A stretch of 48,728 bases of DNA from Bacteroidota bacterium (GTDB lineage Bacteria; Bacteroidota; Bacteroidia; Bacteroidales; VadinHA17), in NCBI GenBank assembly GCA_011374625.1, contig DRPN01000030.1, forward strand, positions 1 to 48,728, read 5' to 3'. The notes under the pieces are model-generated. The model was not told where the DNA came from. It did no database searches and saw nothing but the letters and a program-made list of their open reading frames with translations. Position numbers and translations under genes: made by a program. This document shows positions 17,639 through 26,040 of the stretch, piece after piece. Numbering within the stretch: the stretch's first letter is position 1; the number at the start of each line of letters is the position of its first letter.

Positions 17639-17854
17639 CTCCTTACTTATATTATAAACAAAAATCCCTTACATCCTTTTTTATTACACTCTAAAAACTT
17701 CCTTCGGAAATTTACTGTTTGAATTAAATAATTTCCGGATACTTTTAATCCGCTTGGAAAATATTATTATTTTTCCAAATGCTTATAAAAATAAAAAAAA
17801 TTAATTAAATAGCACAAATAAAATTAAAAATTTATACAAAAATTTTTTTGAACG

Positions 17855-17862
17855 TATTTTTG
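17855..17862 (+). promoter_or_regulatory. -7 element of the threonine aldolase gene
   Basis: TATTTTTG fits TAnnTTTG and lies about 30 bp before the ATG. No clear -33 element was seen. Confidence 0.45.
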
Positions 17863-17892
17863 TGATAATCCGAAATATTTGAAATATATAAT

Positions 17893-18924
17893 ATGAGAAG
17901 ATACAGAGGCTTTGCCAGCGACAACAATGCGCCCGTCCATCCGGATATTTTCAGGGCTATGGAAGAAGCAAACAAAGGTCACGTTATCGGATATGGAGAA
18001 GACCCTTATACTGCACGTGCTACAGAGAAGCTGAGTTTGCTATTCGGTGGGAAGGCACGGGTATATTTTGCATTCACGGGAACAGCAACCAATGTACTGG
18101 GACTTAGCACTGCCATTCATTCATGGGAGTCGGTCATATGTGCTGAAACTTCACATATTTATGAAGATGAATGCGGGGCTCCGGAAAAATTCACCGGAGG
18201 AAAACTGATTCCTGTCGAATCTATTCATGGAAAACTTACAACCGAAAGAATATCGGAGTATTTGTATGGATTCGGGTTCGAACATCACTCCCAACCCCGG
18301 GTCATCTCCATTACACAGCCTACGGAAATGGGAACGGTTTATACCCTTGAGGAGATCAGGGAAATTACCGGCCTTGCCCATAAATATGGCCTGGTTGTAC
18401 ATATGGACGGAGCACGCATTGCCAATGCGGCTGTTTCCCTTAATTGCACCTTTAGTGAAATGGTTACTGATACCGGTGTGGATATCCTTTCTTTCGGAGG
18501 TACCAAAAACGGAATGATGTACGGAGAAGCCGTCGTGATTCTTAATCCGGCTCTTGATAAAGGTTTCAAATATATCAGAAAACAAGGAATGCAACTGGCT
18601 TCAAAAATGAGATATATCGCTGCACAGTTTGAAGCATATTTGAATGATGACCTGTGGCTCAAAAATGCCCGTCATGCAAACAATATGGCTCAATTCCTGG
18701 CAAAAAAAACAAGTTCCATTAAAGGAGTTACCATCGTTGAACCAGTACAGGCAAACGGAATATTTGCCAGAATTCCTGATAAAATAATAAAACCTTTGAA
18801 GGAGGAATTTTTCTTTTATGTGTTGGAAGGAAAAAATCCATTGGTGCGCTGGATGACATCCTGGGATACTACAAAGGAGGATATCCTGGAATTTTCTGCA
18901 CTAATAAAGAAAATGTTGAGATGA
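17893..18924 (+). CDS. ltaE: Low-specificity L-threonine aldolase / beta-eliminating lyase family
   Basis: This 343-residue PLP enzyme of the aminotransferase fold type I carries FTGTATNVLGL, the aspartate motif VHMDGARIANA, and the PLP lysine K205 in FGGTKNGMMYGEA. It would cleave L-threonine or allo-threonine to glycine and acetaldehyde, or run the reverse reaction. It is monocistronic with its own promoter. A related beta-eliminating lyase role cannot be excluded, but length and motifs fit threonine aldolase. Confidence 0.9.
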   Translation: MRRYRGFASDNNAPVHPDIFRAMEEANKGHVIGYGEDPYTARATEKLSLLFGGKARVYFAFTGTATNVLGLSTAIHSWESVICAETSHIYEDECGAPEKFTGGKLIPVESIHGKLTTERISEYLYGFGFEHHSQPRVISITQPTEMGTVYTLEEIREITGLAHKYGLVVHMDGARIANAAVSLNCTFSEMVTDTGVDILSFGGTKNGMMYGEAVVILNPALDKGFKYIRKQGMQLASKMRYIAAQFEAYLNDDLWLKNARHANNMAQFLAKKTSSIKGVTIVEPVQANGIFARIPDKIIKPLKEEFFFYVLEGKNPLVRWMTSWDTTKEDILEFSALIKKMLR

Positions 18925-19358
18925 TATAATGCATTATATAACTGTTGTTTAAAAGTGTTATTGAGATTTGCCTTGAAAAAATTCAGAAACAATATAATTT
19001 TTTCCGGAGCTTCCTGTAATAATCCTTAAAACAATTTTGAAAGTTGAGTTTTAGTTAATTTTCTTCTTTGAGAGATTAAAAAAGTATTAAAAAGATTACG
19101 TGAAAGCTTTGAAAATTAATACCTTCAAGGCATAATCGTAAAACAAATTTTTCATTCTTCACAATATTAAATCTCTGAAGCGATTCTAAGGACAAGTTGG
19201 ATGTTACCCAAAAACTTCCAGAGGTATGCACGATACAATGCTGCTTTCTATGCTGGTTCTCTTTTTTCTGGTATGGTATTTTTCACAAAATGCCCCGGAT
19301 AATCGCAATCTTTGACTGGCACTGGCTATTTTTATGATCAGTCTGAAGTAACAATGAC
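18925..19358. other. Gap with no gene I can support
   Basis: AT-rich DNA. A short frame near 19236-19313 (MLLSMLVLFFLVWYFSQ, stop, then a hydrophobic piece) looks like the relic of a membrane protein. I see no ribosomal or tRNA gene, and no strong hairpin. Confidence 0.4.
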
Positions 19359-19366
19359 TATATTTG
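19359..19366 (+). promoter_or_regulatory. -7 element of the DUF1858-PTPS-folE operon
   Basis: TATATTTG matches the consensus exactly and lies 41 bp before the first ATG of three close genes. Confidence 0.5.
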
Positions 19367-19406
19367 CAAAAAATATTTCTAAAGATTCATTAATATCCGT
19401 ATAATC

Positions 19407-19673
19407 ATGCCTATCACCAAAGATATCGAGATTGAAGAGTTGATAGAGAAAGTTCCGGCTTCCGTTTCGTATCTCAGCAAAAAAGGGATTCGCTGTATCA
19501 TGTGCGGAGAACCCATTTGGGGGACCCTCGAAGAAGCGGCCAGGGAAAAAGAGTTCTCGGACGAAGAAATAGATATCTTCGTCAGCGAGATCAACGAACT
19601 TGAAAAAAAAGTAGAATCTCCCACTCCGGCTGATTTGTCAAAGAAGATAAAGACTTTGGATATTTCCGAATAA
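19407..19673 (+). CDS. DUF1858 domain-containing protein
   Basis: This 88-residue cytoplasmic protein has the DUF1858 pattern: an N-terminal helix-turn-helix-like pair and a CxxC (C30, C33) followed by GEPIWGTLEEAA. The function is unknown; the family often occurs beside redox or metal-dependent enzymes. It is the first gene of a three-gene operon with the PTPS-like and FolE genes, since its stop overlaps the first possible start of the next gene as TAATG. The pairing suggests a role linked to pterin metabolism, which is inference. Confidence 0.8.
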   Translation: MPITKDIEIEELIEKVPASVSYLSKKGIRCIMCGEPIWGTLEEAAREKEFSDEEIDIFVSEINELEKKVESPTPADLSKKIKTLDISE

Positions 19674-19696
19674 TGCATTTACCAAAAAAATACATC

Positions 19697-20095
19697 ATGA
19701 TTTACCTTACCCGCCGGGAACGTTTCAATGCAGACCATCACATGTACCGGGAAGAATGGGGTTACAAAAAGGATTATGAAATTTTCGGAAAATGCTCTAA
19801 CTCCAACTGGCATGGGCACAATTATGAGTTCGTTGTAAACGTCAGGGAGGAACAGGGCCCTCATACCGGATTGTTTATCAACCTGAAAGGGATCAGCCAG
19901 ATCATCCGTGAATACGTTATTGACCGGCTGGATCATAAAAATATCAACCTGGAATTGGATTTTATGCAGGGGAAGATTGCTTCCACCGATAATCTGGCCA
20001 CAGCTATTTGGGACGTATTTGATCCTCATTTCAAATCGTTGGGGATTACCCTGCATCCCATACATATCAAAGAGTCTGAAAACAATATCGTATAA
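19697..20095 (+). CDS. 6-pyruvoyltetrahydropterin synthase-like protein
   Basis: This 132-residue enzyme acts on 7,8-dihydroneopterin triphosphate. Zinc ligands H14, H39 and H41 are visible ([14 protein letters not shown]), as are the catalytic C33 in [12 protein letters not shown] (Asp-His relay) and the ESENN pterin-binding Glu. The FGKC...HGHNY pattern is closer to true PTPS than to QueD. The start is set at 19697 because family proteins begin near LTRRERFNA; an ATG at 19673 overlapping the previous stop is possible. With folE 19 bp downstream, the two give successive steps from GTP to a pyruvoyl- or carboxy-tetrahydropterin. Confidence 0.85.
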   Translation: MIYLTRRERFNADHHMYREEWGYKKDYEIFGKCSNSNWHGHNYEFVVNVREEQGPHTGLFINLKGISQIIREYVIDRLDHKNINLELDFMQGKIASTDNLATAIWDVFDPHFKSLGITLHPIHIKESENNIV

Positions 20096-20114
20096 TATCA
20101 AAAAGATAAATAAA

Positions 20115-20753
20115 ATGGATATATTCAACAACGGAAACACCATAGATCCTGAAAAAGGATATATACGTGTTGATCATTGGAATGATGAGCAAACGGAAAA
20201 ACTGACCTTTCACTACGAGCAGATCCTGAAACTTATCGGGGAAAATACCGTCAGGAAAGGATTACAGAACACTCCTATGCGGGTGGCCAAGGCTATTCAG
20301 TTCCTTACACAGGGATACAATACAGATCCTTCTTCCATTCTCAGGTCGGCCATGTTTGAGGAAGATTATAAGGAAATGGTTATTGTGAAGGATATTGAGG
20401 TCTATTCCCTGTGTGAACACCATATGATACCATTTTTAGGGAAAGCACATGTGGCTTATATCCCCGACCGATATATTACGGGATTGAGCAAAATCGCACG
20501 GGTGGTAGAAGCTTATGCACGAAGGTTGCAGGTACAGGAAAGACTCACAATGCAAATCAGGGATTGCATCCAGGACACCCTGAAACCGCTGGGAGTAGCA
20601 GTAGTCATTGAAGCTCAACATCTTTGTATGATGATGAGAGGGGTGCAGAAACAAAATTCTGTCACAACCACTTCTGCTTTCACCGGCGAATTTCTGCATA
20701 AACAGACCACCCGGGATGAATTTGTACATCTGATCGGCTCCACGTTGCACTAA
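20115..20753 (+). CDS. folE: GTP cyclohydrolase I
   Basis: This 212-residue enzyme converts GTP to 7,8-dihydroneopterin triphosphate, the entry to folate and other pterins. Motifs include [11 protein letters not shown] (zinc Cys and His), [20 protein letters not shown], and HLCMMMRG (zinc Cys), with the C-terminal TRDEFVHLI tail. The frame is open upstream to 19908, but that part overlaps the PTPS-like gene; ATG 20115 begins the conserved region. It is the last gene of the DUF1858-PTPS-folE operon. Confidence 0.95.
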   Translation: MDIFNNGNTIDPEKGYIRVDHWNDEQTEKLTFHYEQILKLIGENTVRKGLQNTPMRVAKAIQFLTQGYNTDPSSILRSAMFEEDYKEMVIVKDIEVYSLCEHHMIPFLGKAHVAYIPDRYITGLSKIARVVEAYARRLQVQERLTMQIRDCIQDTLKPLGVAVVIEAQHLCMMMRGVQKQNSVTTTSAFTGEFLHKQTTRDEFVHLIGSTLH

Positions 20754-20812
20754 TTCCTGCCGCTTATTTCTTCGGCTAAGACGAGGTTATTACGTTTATT
20801 ACGGAACTTTAT

Positions 20813-20820
20813 TACTTTTG
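20813..20820 (+). promoter_or_regulatory. -7 element of fabD
   Basis: TACTTTTG fits TAnnTTTG and lies about 41 bp before the fabD ATG. Confidence 0.45.
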
Positions 20821-20861
20821 CTGTCCGATACGAAAACGAAAACAACAAAAACTCTGAATTT

Positions 20862-21752
20862 ATGACTGCATACGTATTTCCCGGTCAGGGGGCACAGTAT
20901 CCGGGTATGGGCAAGGACCTGTACGAAAAATATCCGGCCGCCAGAGAACTTTTTGAAAAAGCTAATGATATTCTTGGTTTCAGGATCACGGATATCATAT
21001 TCAACGGCAGCGAGGAAGACCTGCGACAAACACGGGTAACCCAACCGGCTATTTTCCTCCATTCCGTTGTGCTGGTTCATCTGCTGGGAGATCATTTTTC
21101 TCCGAGTGCTGTGGCGGGTCATTCTCTGGGCGAATTCTCAGCGCTGGTGGCCAACAGCGCTTTGGCTTTCGAAGACGGTCTGAAACTGGTTCACATGCGG
21201 GCTCTTTCCATGCAGAAAGCTTGTGAACTGATTCCTTCAACCATGGCTGCTATTCTGGGGCTGGATGATAAGATAGTAGAAGAAGTATGCAATCAGATCG
21301 ATGATATTGTGGTTCCGGCCAACTACAATTGTCCCGGGCAAGTGGTTATCTCGGGTACCGAAACCGGTGTTTACCGCGCTATGGAAGAGCTGGCGGAAAA
21401 AGGAGCCAAAAGGACGGTAAAACTTTCAGTGGGCGGAGCTTTTCATTCTCCTTTGATGGAACCGGCACGTAAGGAACTGTTCGAGGCCATTGCCAACACA
21501 TCATTTAATAAGCCATCCTGCCCCATCTACCAGAATGTTACGGCACTGCCTACCACCGACCCAGAAACAATCAGGAATAACCTGATCGAACAGCTCACCT
21601 CTCCCGTACGCTGGACTCAGACGGTACAGAACATGATCAATGATGGGATCACCCGTTTCGTAGAAACAGGCCCGGGAAAAGTGTTGCAGGGGTTGATACG
21701 AAAAATAGACCGTACTGTCGAAACAAGCAGTTTTATCCTGCCTGAGCATTAG
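20862..21752 (+). CDS. fabD: Malonyl-CoA:ACP transacylase
   Basis: This 296-residue enzyme loads malonate onto acyl carrier protein in fatty acid synthesis. It starts MTAYVFPGQGAQYPGMG and has the GHSLG nucleophile motif (S88), RVTQPAIFLHS (catalytic region) and the later GGAFHSPLM histidine motif. It is not next to other fab genes. Its 3' end overlaps the convergent PEP-synthase-like gene by 4 bp. Confidence 0.95.
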   Translation: MTAYVFPGQGAQYPGMGKDLYEKYPAARELFEKANDILGFRITDIIFNGSEEDLRQTRVTQPAIFLHSVVLVHLLGDHFSPSAVAGHSLGEFSALVANSALAFEDGLKLVHMRALSMQKACELIPSTMAAILGLDDKIVEEVCNQIDDIVVPANYNCPGQVVISGTETGVYRAMEELAEKGAKRTVKLSVGGAFHSPLMEPARKELFEAIANTSFNKPSCPIYQNVTALPTTDPETIRNNLIEQLTSPVRWTQTVQNMINDGITRFVETGPGKVLQGLIRKIDRTVETSSFILPEH

Positions 21753-24742
21753 GTTTTCGTAAGAATCTGCTCCACTCCCGGTTTTAGCACCACCCCTGTA
21801 TTTTTCCGGCCGTCTATCTTAATCAGCACAGGATTTTTGAACCGAATATGCCGGATATATTTTGTTTCAAAAACCGCGGGCTGCTTGTCCAGATATTCCA
21901 AATCCAGGTATCCTCTGTTTTCATATGGGTTCACGGTAAAGTATCCCACCCTGAAAGAGGTCAGGTTCTGGAAAAAGTGTGTTCCCTGGCTCGGATCCAC
22001 CCGGTAATTTTCCTGGCCGGCTTCCACGATCAGACGGGCCTGTGCGATCTGTGGCCATTTGACGGGAATTCCCAGCCAGGGATCAGAAGAGCCCCAGCGT
22101 CCCGGTCCGATCAAGATGTAGTTTTTTTCTTCCCTGGTCAACATCCGGTTTCTTTCATCTATCTCTTCTGCGATCTCTTTGCTACGGGCAGAATCAAAAA
22201 CTTCCGGTTTCACATACACAATATCTTGTACATCACGGATCACTCCATTACCCAATGCCGAATCAGAAAATAAAATAAGCTCCTTCTCTTTTATCTTTCC
22301 TATTTCTATTTTCAACTCTTGATCATCAGACACAATGGGTCGTATCTGCAGGAAGTAAAACATTTTGGGTTGTCCGGGAGGCGTTTCCATATCTACGGCA
22401 AATTCAATCTCTATGGGGGTCCCCATCTCGCGTTGTCCAATAGAAAGCAGCTCGCGAAGGATTTCAGCCAAAGGAAACTGTCCGTGATTCAGGATATTGG
22501 AAAAGGTAATCACTTTTTTCCCTTTTTCAAACACACCATCCCTAATCATATGGTTCTCAAAATCATATGTACTCGCTACATATTCAAGGGCGGCATCATC
22601 CGGAGCTTCCCAGATATTTAATTTTTTCAGGTTCACAGCATCATCCGTTGAAGGCACAAAACTACCGATATCCATGTCCAAAGCATAAAAACGGCTTTGG
22701 GTTTCTTTCAGAGCAGTATCCGTAGAGGAAAGCTGTAGGATTCTTTTTGGATATTTAGGTGAAAGACGCAACGATTTTTCACCATCCACAACCAGTTTTC
22801 CGAGGCCGAAAGCCACATTGGCGATTCCATCTTTCGCTTTCTCGGGTGATATTGGATAAAAATTAATGGAACGAGCCACCCCGGAAAATGTTGGATAAAA
22901 CAGATTTCCGTGCGGACGTCCACATACTTCCTGCAAGATGATTCCCATTTTTTCTTCATCGATCAAATTGGAGGTAGCATTCATGTATGCCTTGCTGTTC
23001 CTAAAATATACGGAGGCATATACCTGTTTTATTGCCATACTCATAGCTTCCAGCACCTTTTCCTTATCTCCCGTAATAGGAATCATATAGGTTGAATATA
23101 TCCCTGCAAATGGCTGATATTGTGAATCTTCCAGTTTACTTGACGAACGGACGGCTATAGGGTTCCGAGCAATTGCAAGAAAAGCTTTCAGATCCTTCTG
23201 TATATAATCCGGCAGGCGGGCATCAATAAACTTCTTCAGGATCACCTCATCCTCTGCATCGGAAAGCGCGATTTCATAAAGACCGTTGGATTCCATAAAC
23301 TCATCAAAAATATCCGTCGCAATCACCACTGTCCGTGGAATTGTGATCTGAACCCCATCGAATTTACTAAACAACCGATTATTTTTTATTATGGTATTTA
23401 CAAATGCAAGTCCACGGGCCTTTCCCCCTATAGAACCTTCTCCTTTGCGTGAAAAGATTACATACTCATCATAGGTTTCCGGGTTGAATTTGGCAATAAC
23501 TCCCCTCCCCTTTCCACGGCGATAACTGGAGATTGCCACATAAAGGAACTTCCGCAGATCATCCATTGTATCGAAATCCTCAGGACGAAGGTATTTGAAC
23601 AATTGGGCCAGCGGGAACAACGCACGTGCATTTAACCATTTGGAAAAATGATTCTTCCCGGTATGATATTTCATGGATTTGTCGGGGATGGTCATCAATT
23701 TCTGCTGAAACCTCTGCAGATCGACAGCCCTGTCAATTTCTTCCCCTGTATCAGGATCACGAAAGATAAAAGGACCGAATGCAAAATTATCCATAATGAA
23801 CTGTTTCAGCTCACCAGGCAAGGTCTTGGAATATTTGTGGATAAAACCGGCTTCCAGCTTCCGGGCTTTCTCCGCCAGTTCCTTATCGGAAGATTGCAGC
23901 AAGAAAGGCATATGCTTGTCAAATGCCCTCACATAGTCCAGTAACTTAAAACCGGCATCGGCATCTTTAACACCATGATTTTTAAAACTGACATCTGAAA
24001 TAACTCCCAGAGTATTGTATTTGTATTTATCAAAAAGAGCATTGGCTTCTTCAAGATTGGTAGCCAACAGGATTTTGGGCCGTCCCCTCATGCGCAACAT
24101 TTTCTGATGTTCATTCAGGCCTTCCTTCTGAAATTCTTTGGACTGACGAAGTATAATACGGTAAAGATTTGGCAGATATGATGAGGTATATCGGATGGAA
24201 TCTTCAACAAAAAGGATAGCCTGAACTCCTGTTTTCAGGATATCGTCATCAGCATTCATTCTGTCCTCAATCAGTTTTATGATAGCTAACAGGATATCGG
24301 CATTGCCCAGCCAGCTGAAAACATAATCGATGGCAGAGAGATCTTCCTCCGCAATTTTTTTCGAAACCTCCCTTGTAAAATAGGTAAGCACTACGATAGG
24401 GATATCCGGCTTAATATTTTTCATCTCCCGGGCCAGGGTAAAGGCATCCTTACTTCCCACCCTGAGAGCGGAAATAATCAAATCTATGGGTTCTTCTTTA
24501 AGTATAGAGAATGCCTTTTTGGGTGTGTCCGCCTGAATAACCATAGGAGGATATCGCAGATTCAGAGAGACATACTCATTGAAGATCTGCTCTTCAACAC
24601 GCCCATCTTCTTCCAGGATAAAAGCATCATAATGACTGCAAACCAGCAATACCCGGTGAATACGTTTCTGCATCAGGTTACTGAAAGAAGTATCCGTAAA
24701 ATCATAATTAAGCTTATCCCAGTTCAGTCTGTTTATTTCCAT
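21749..24742 (-). CDS. Receiver-domain protein with PEP synthase/PPDK N-terminal ATP-grasp domain
   Basis: This is a protein of about 997 residues with the start at MEINRLNWDK. Residues about 25-160 form a receiver-like domain that lacks a clear phospho-Asp (LIISALRV). Residues about 180-330 form a second, intact-looking receiver (VEDS, VISDVSF, HKYS). Residues about 430-760 match the PPDK_N ATP-binding domain (GKARGLAFVN, AVRSSSKLEDSQYQPFAGIYST). The C-terminal phospho-His and PEP-binding domains of true PEP synthase are absent; a unique tail has GPGRWGSSDPWLGIPVKW. Bacteroidetes carry such proteins, but the substrate is unknown. Confidence 0.8.
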   Translation of the reverse strand: MEINRLNWDKLNYDFTDTSFSNLMQKRIHRVLLVCSHYDAFILEEDGRVEEQIFNEYVSLNLRYPPMVIQADTPKKAFSILKEEPIDLIISALRVGSKDAFTLAREMKNIKPDIPIVVLTYFTREVSKKIAEEDLSAIDYVFSWLGNADILLAIIKLIEDRMNADDDILKTGVQAILFVEDSIRYTSSYLPNLYRIILRQSKEFQKEGLNEHQKMLRMRGRPKILLATNLEEANALFDKYKYNTLGVISDVSFKNHGVKDADAGFKLLDYVRAFDKHMPFLLQSSDKELAEKARKLEAGFIHKYSKTLPGELKQFIMDNFAFGPFIFRDPDTGEEIDRAVDLQRFQQKLMTIPDKSMKYHTGKNHFSKWLNARALFPLAQLFKYLRPEDFDTMDDLRKFLYVAISSYRRGKGRGVIAKFNPETYDEYVIFSRKGEGSIGGKARGLAFVNTIIKNNRLFSKFDGVQITIPRTVVIATDIFDEFMESNGLYEIALSDAEDEVILKKFIDARLPDYIQKDLKAFLAIARNPIAVRSSSKLEDSQYQPFAGIYSTYMIPITGDKEKVLEAMSMAIKQVYASVYFRNSKAYMNATSNLIDEEKMGIILQEVCGRPHGNLFYPTFSGVARSINFYPISPEKAKDGIANVAFGLGKLVVDGEKSLRLSPKYPKRILQLSSTDTALKETQSRFYALDMDIGSFVPSTDDAVNLKKLNIWEAPDDAALEYVASTYDFENHMIRDGVFEKGKKVITFSNILNHGQFPLAEILRELLSIGQREMGTPIEIEFAVDMETPPGQPKMFYFLQIRPIVSDDQELKIEIGKIKEKELILFSDSALGNGVIRDVQDIVYVKPEVFDSARSKEIAEEIDERNRMLTREEKNYILIGPGRWGSSDPWLGIPVKWPQIAQARLIVEAGQENYRVDPSQGTHFFQNLTSFRVGYFTVNPYENRGYLDLEYLDKQPAVFETKYIRHIRFKNPVLIKIDGRKNTGVVLKPGVEQILTKT

Positions 24743-24804
24743 GTGTTTAAAATCAGGTAATGATATCATTAATATCCATTGTTCAGAAATTTTATTTTAT
24801 TAAT

Positions 24805-24895
24805 CCGGTTACTCACAGTATAACTGTTCGTGAGCTCGCTGTGCCTGGTTCGCTCTCCCATGAATTTTTTTAATCATTTTTGTTTGTGAATTTCA
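24805..24895 (+). repeat. Dispersed intergenic repeat, copy D
   Basis: It carries the core CCGGTTACTCACAGTATAACT, TTCGTGAGCTCGCTGTGCC, then CTCTCCCATGAATTTTTTTA and TTTGTGAATTT. It matches copy C closely up to and including the left 17-bp arm, but lacks the right arm. Confidence 0.75.
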
Positions 24896-24944
24896 TAAGT
24901 AAAGATAAAGCTTTCATAACAAAAAGCAGGAAGATAAGAGGCAA

Positions 24945-24978
24945 AAAAATCCCAACATTTGCCAATGCCGGGATTTTT
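24945..24978 (-). terminator. Terminator of the kor operon
   Basis: AAAAATCCC (24945-24953) and GGGATTTTT (24970-24978) form the stem, with an inner CATT/AATG pair. On the minus strand it ends in a T-run. It lies 25 bp after the korB stop. Confidence 0.7.
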
Positions 24979-25002
24979 GATTTATTAATTTCAGGAAGTA
25001 AT

Positions 25003-26037
25003 TTATTTCACCTCCCAGGTATTTCCACTGGTTAACAGGTCGTCCATTTTTTTAATCGAGGAAGATTCCTTCACTTTGGCGATCTGGGCATGCACCGCCA
25101 TGTCATAGGTAGGGGCTGCCACATTCCGGATAATCCCCAGGGCAACGGGATAATTTGGCCATTGCATGTTGACCAGCATCATGTGTAGCCCGGGATTGTT
25201 TTCCGTACTGTTATGTACAAGTATATCTTTTTCGGTGATTCCGTTTTCACCGATCTTTACCACTTTAAGTTTCATATGTTCCCGGTCGAGGATCAATCCT
25301 TTGTCCCGTTCTTTTCCGAAGATCATCGGTTCTCCGTTGCGGAGGATAATTTGCCGGTCTTCTTTATGTTCACGATCTGTAATATCGGCATAAGCCCCGT
25401 TATTATAGATCACACAATTCTGCAGAATCTCCACCACAGACGCCCCTTCGTGCCGGGCAGCTTCAATAAATATCTCCGTAGAGAGTTTAATGTTTCCGTC
25501 TAAGGTCCGGGCAAAAAAATTACCTTTGGCCCCAATGACAAGTTCGCCAGGATTAAAAGGAGGCTCGACCGTCCCGTACGGAGAAGTCTTGGTAATCTGG
25601 CCTTTTACGGAGGTAGGAGAATATTGTCCTTTGGTCAATCCGTAAATCCTATTATTAAACAAGAGAATATTTATGTCCACATTCCTTCTGACGGCATGTA
25701 TAAGGTGATTCCCTCCGATAGCCAGGGAATCCCCGTCACCGGTGATGGTCCAGACCGAAAGGTTCGGATTGGCTACTTTAACGCCTGTCGAAATAGAGAC
25801 TGCACGTCCATGGATCCCATGAAAACCATAAGTTGCCATATAATACGGAAATCTCGAAGAACAACCTATACCGGAAATAGCGACATATTTTTCCTTTTTT
25901 ATTCCCAGTTGGCTCATGGCCCGTTGGACACTGTTCAAAATGGCATGATCGCCACAACCAGGACACCATCTAACTTCCTGATCACTCTTAAAATCTTTGG
26001 GTGTATATACCACCTCTTGCGATATTTCTTTAGACAT
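25003..26037 (-). CDS. korB: 2-oxoglutarate:ferredoxin oxidoreductase, beta subunit
   Basis: This 344-residue thiamine-diphosphate subunit has WCPGCGDHAIL (4Fe-4S cysteines), SGIGCSSRFPYY and the ThDP/Mg motif GDGDSLAIGGNH with the later NN. It acts with KorA to convert 2-oxoglutarate, CoA and oxidised ferredoxin to succinyl-CoA, CO2 and reduced ferredoxin. It is the second gene of an operon; its start lies 3 bp after the korA stop. Use with pyruvate or branched 2-oxoacids is less likely on the fused alpha subunit and motif set. Confidence 0.92.
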   Translation of the reverse strand: MSKEISQEVVYTPKDFKSDQEVRWCPGCGDHAILNSVQRAMSQLGIKKEKYVAISGIGCSSRFPYYMATYGFHGIHGRAVSISTGVKVANPNLSVWTITGDGDSLAIGGNHLIHAVRRNVDINILLFNNRIYGLTKGQYSPTSVKGQITKTSPYGTVEPPFNPGELVIGAKGNFFARTLDGNIKLSTEIFIEAARHEGASVVEILQNCVIYNNGAYADITDREHKEDRQIILRNGEPMIFGKERDKGLILDREHMKLKVVKIGENGITEKDILVHNSTENNPGLHMMLVNMQWPNYPVALGIIRNVAAPTYDMAVHAQIAKVKESSSIKKMDDLLTSGNTWEVK

Positions 26038-26040
26038 ATC

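Noticed and set aside
19236-19357. Small membrane protein gene
   Set aside because: A hydrophobic piece is broken by stops after 25 codons; more likely a relic or chance.
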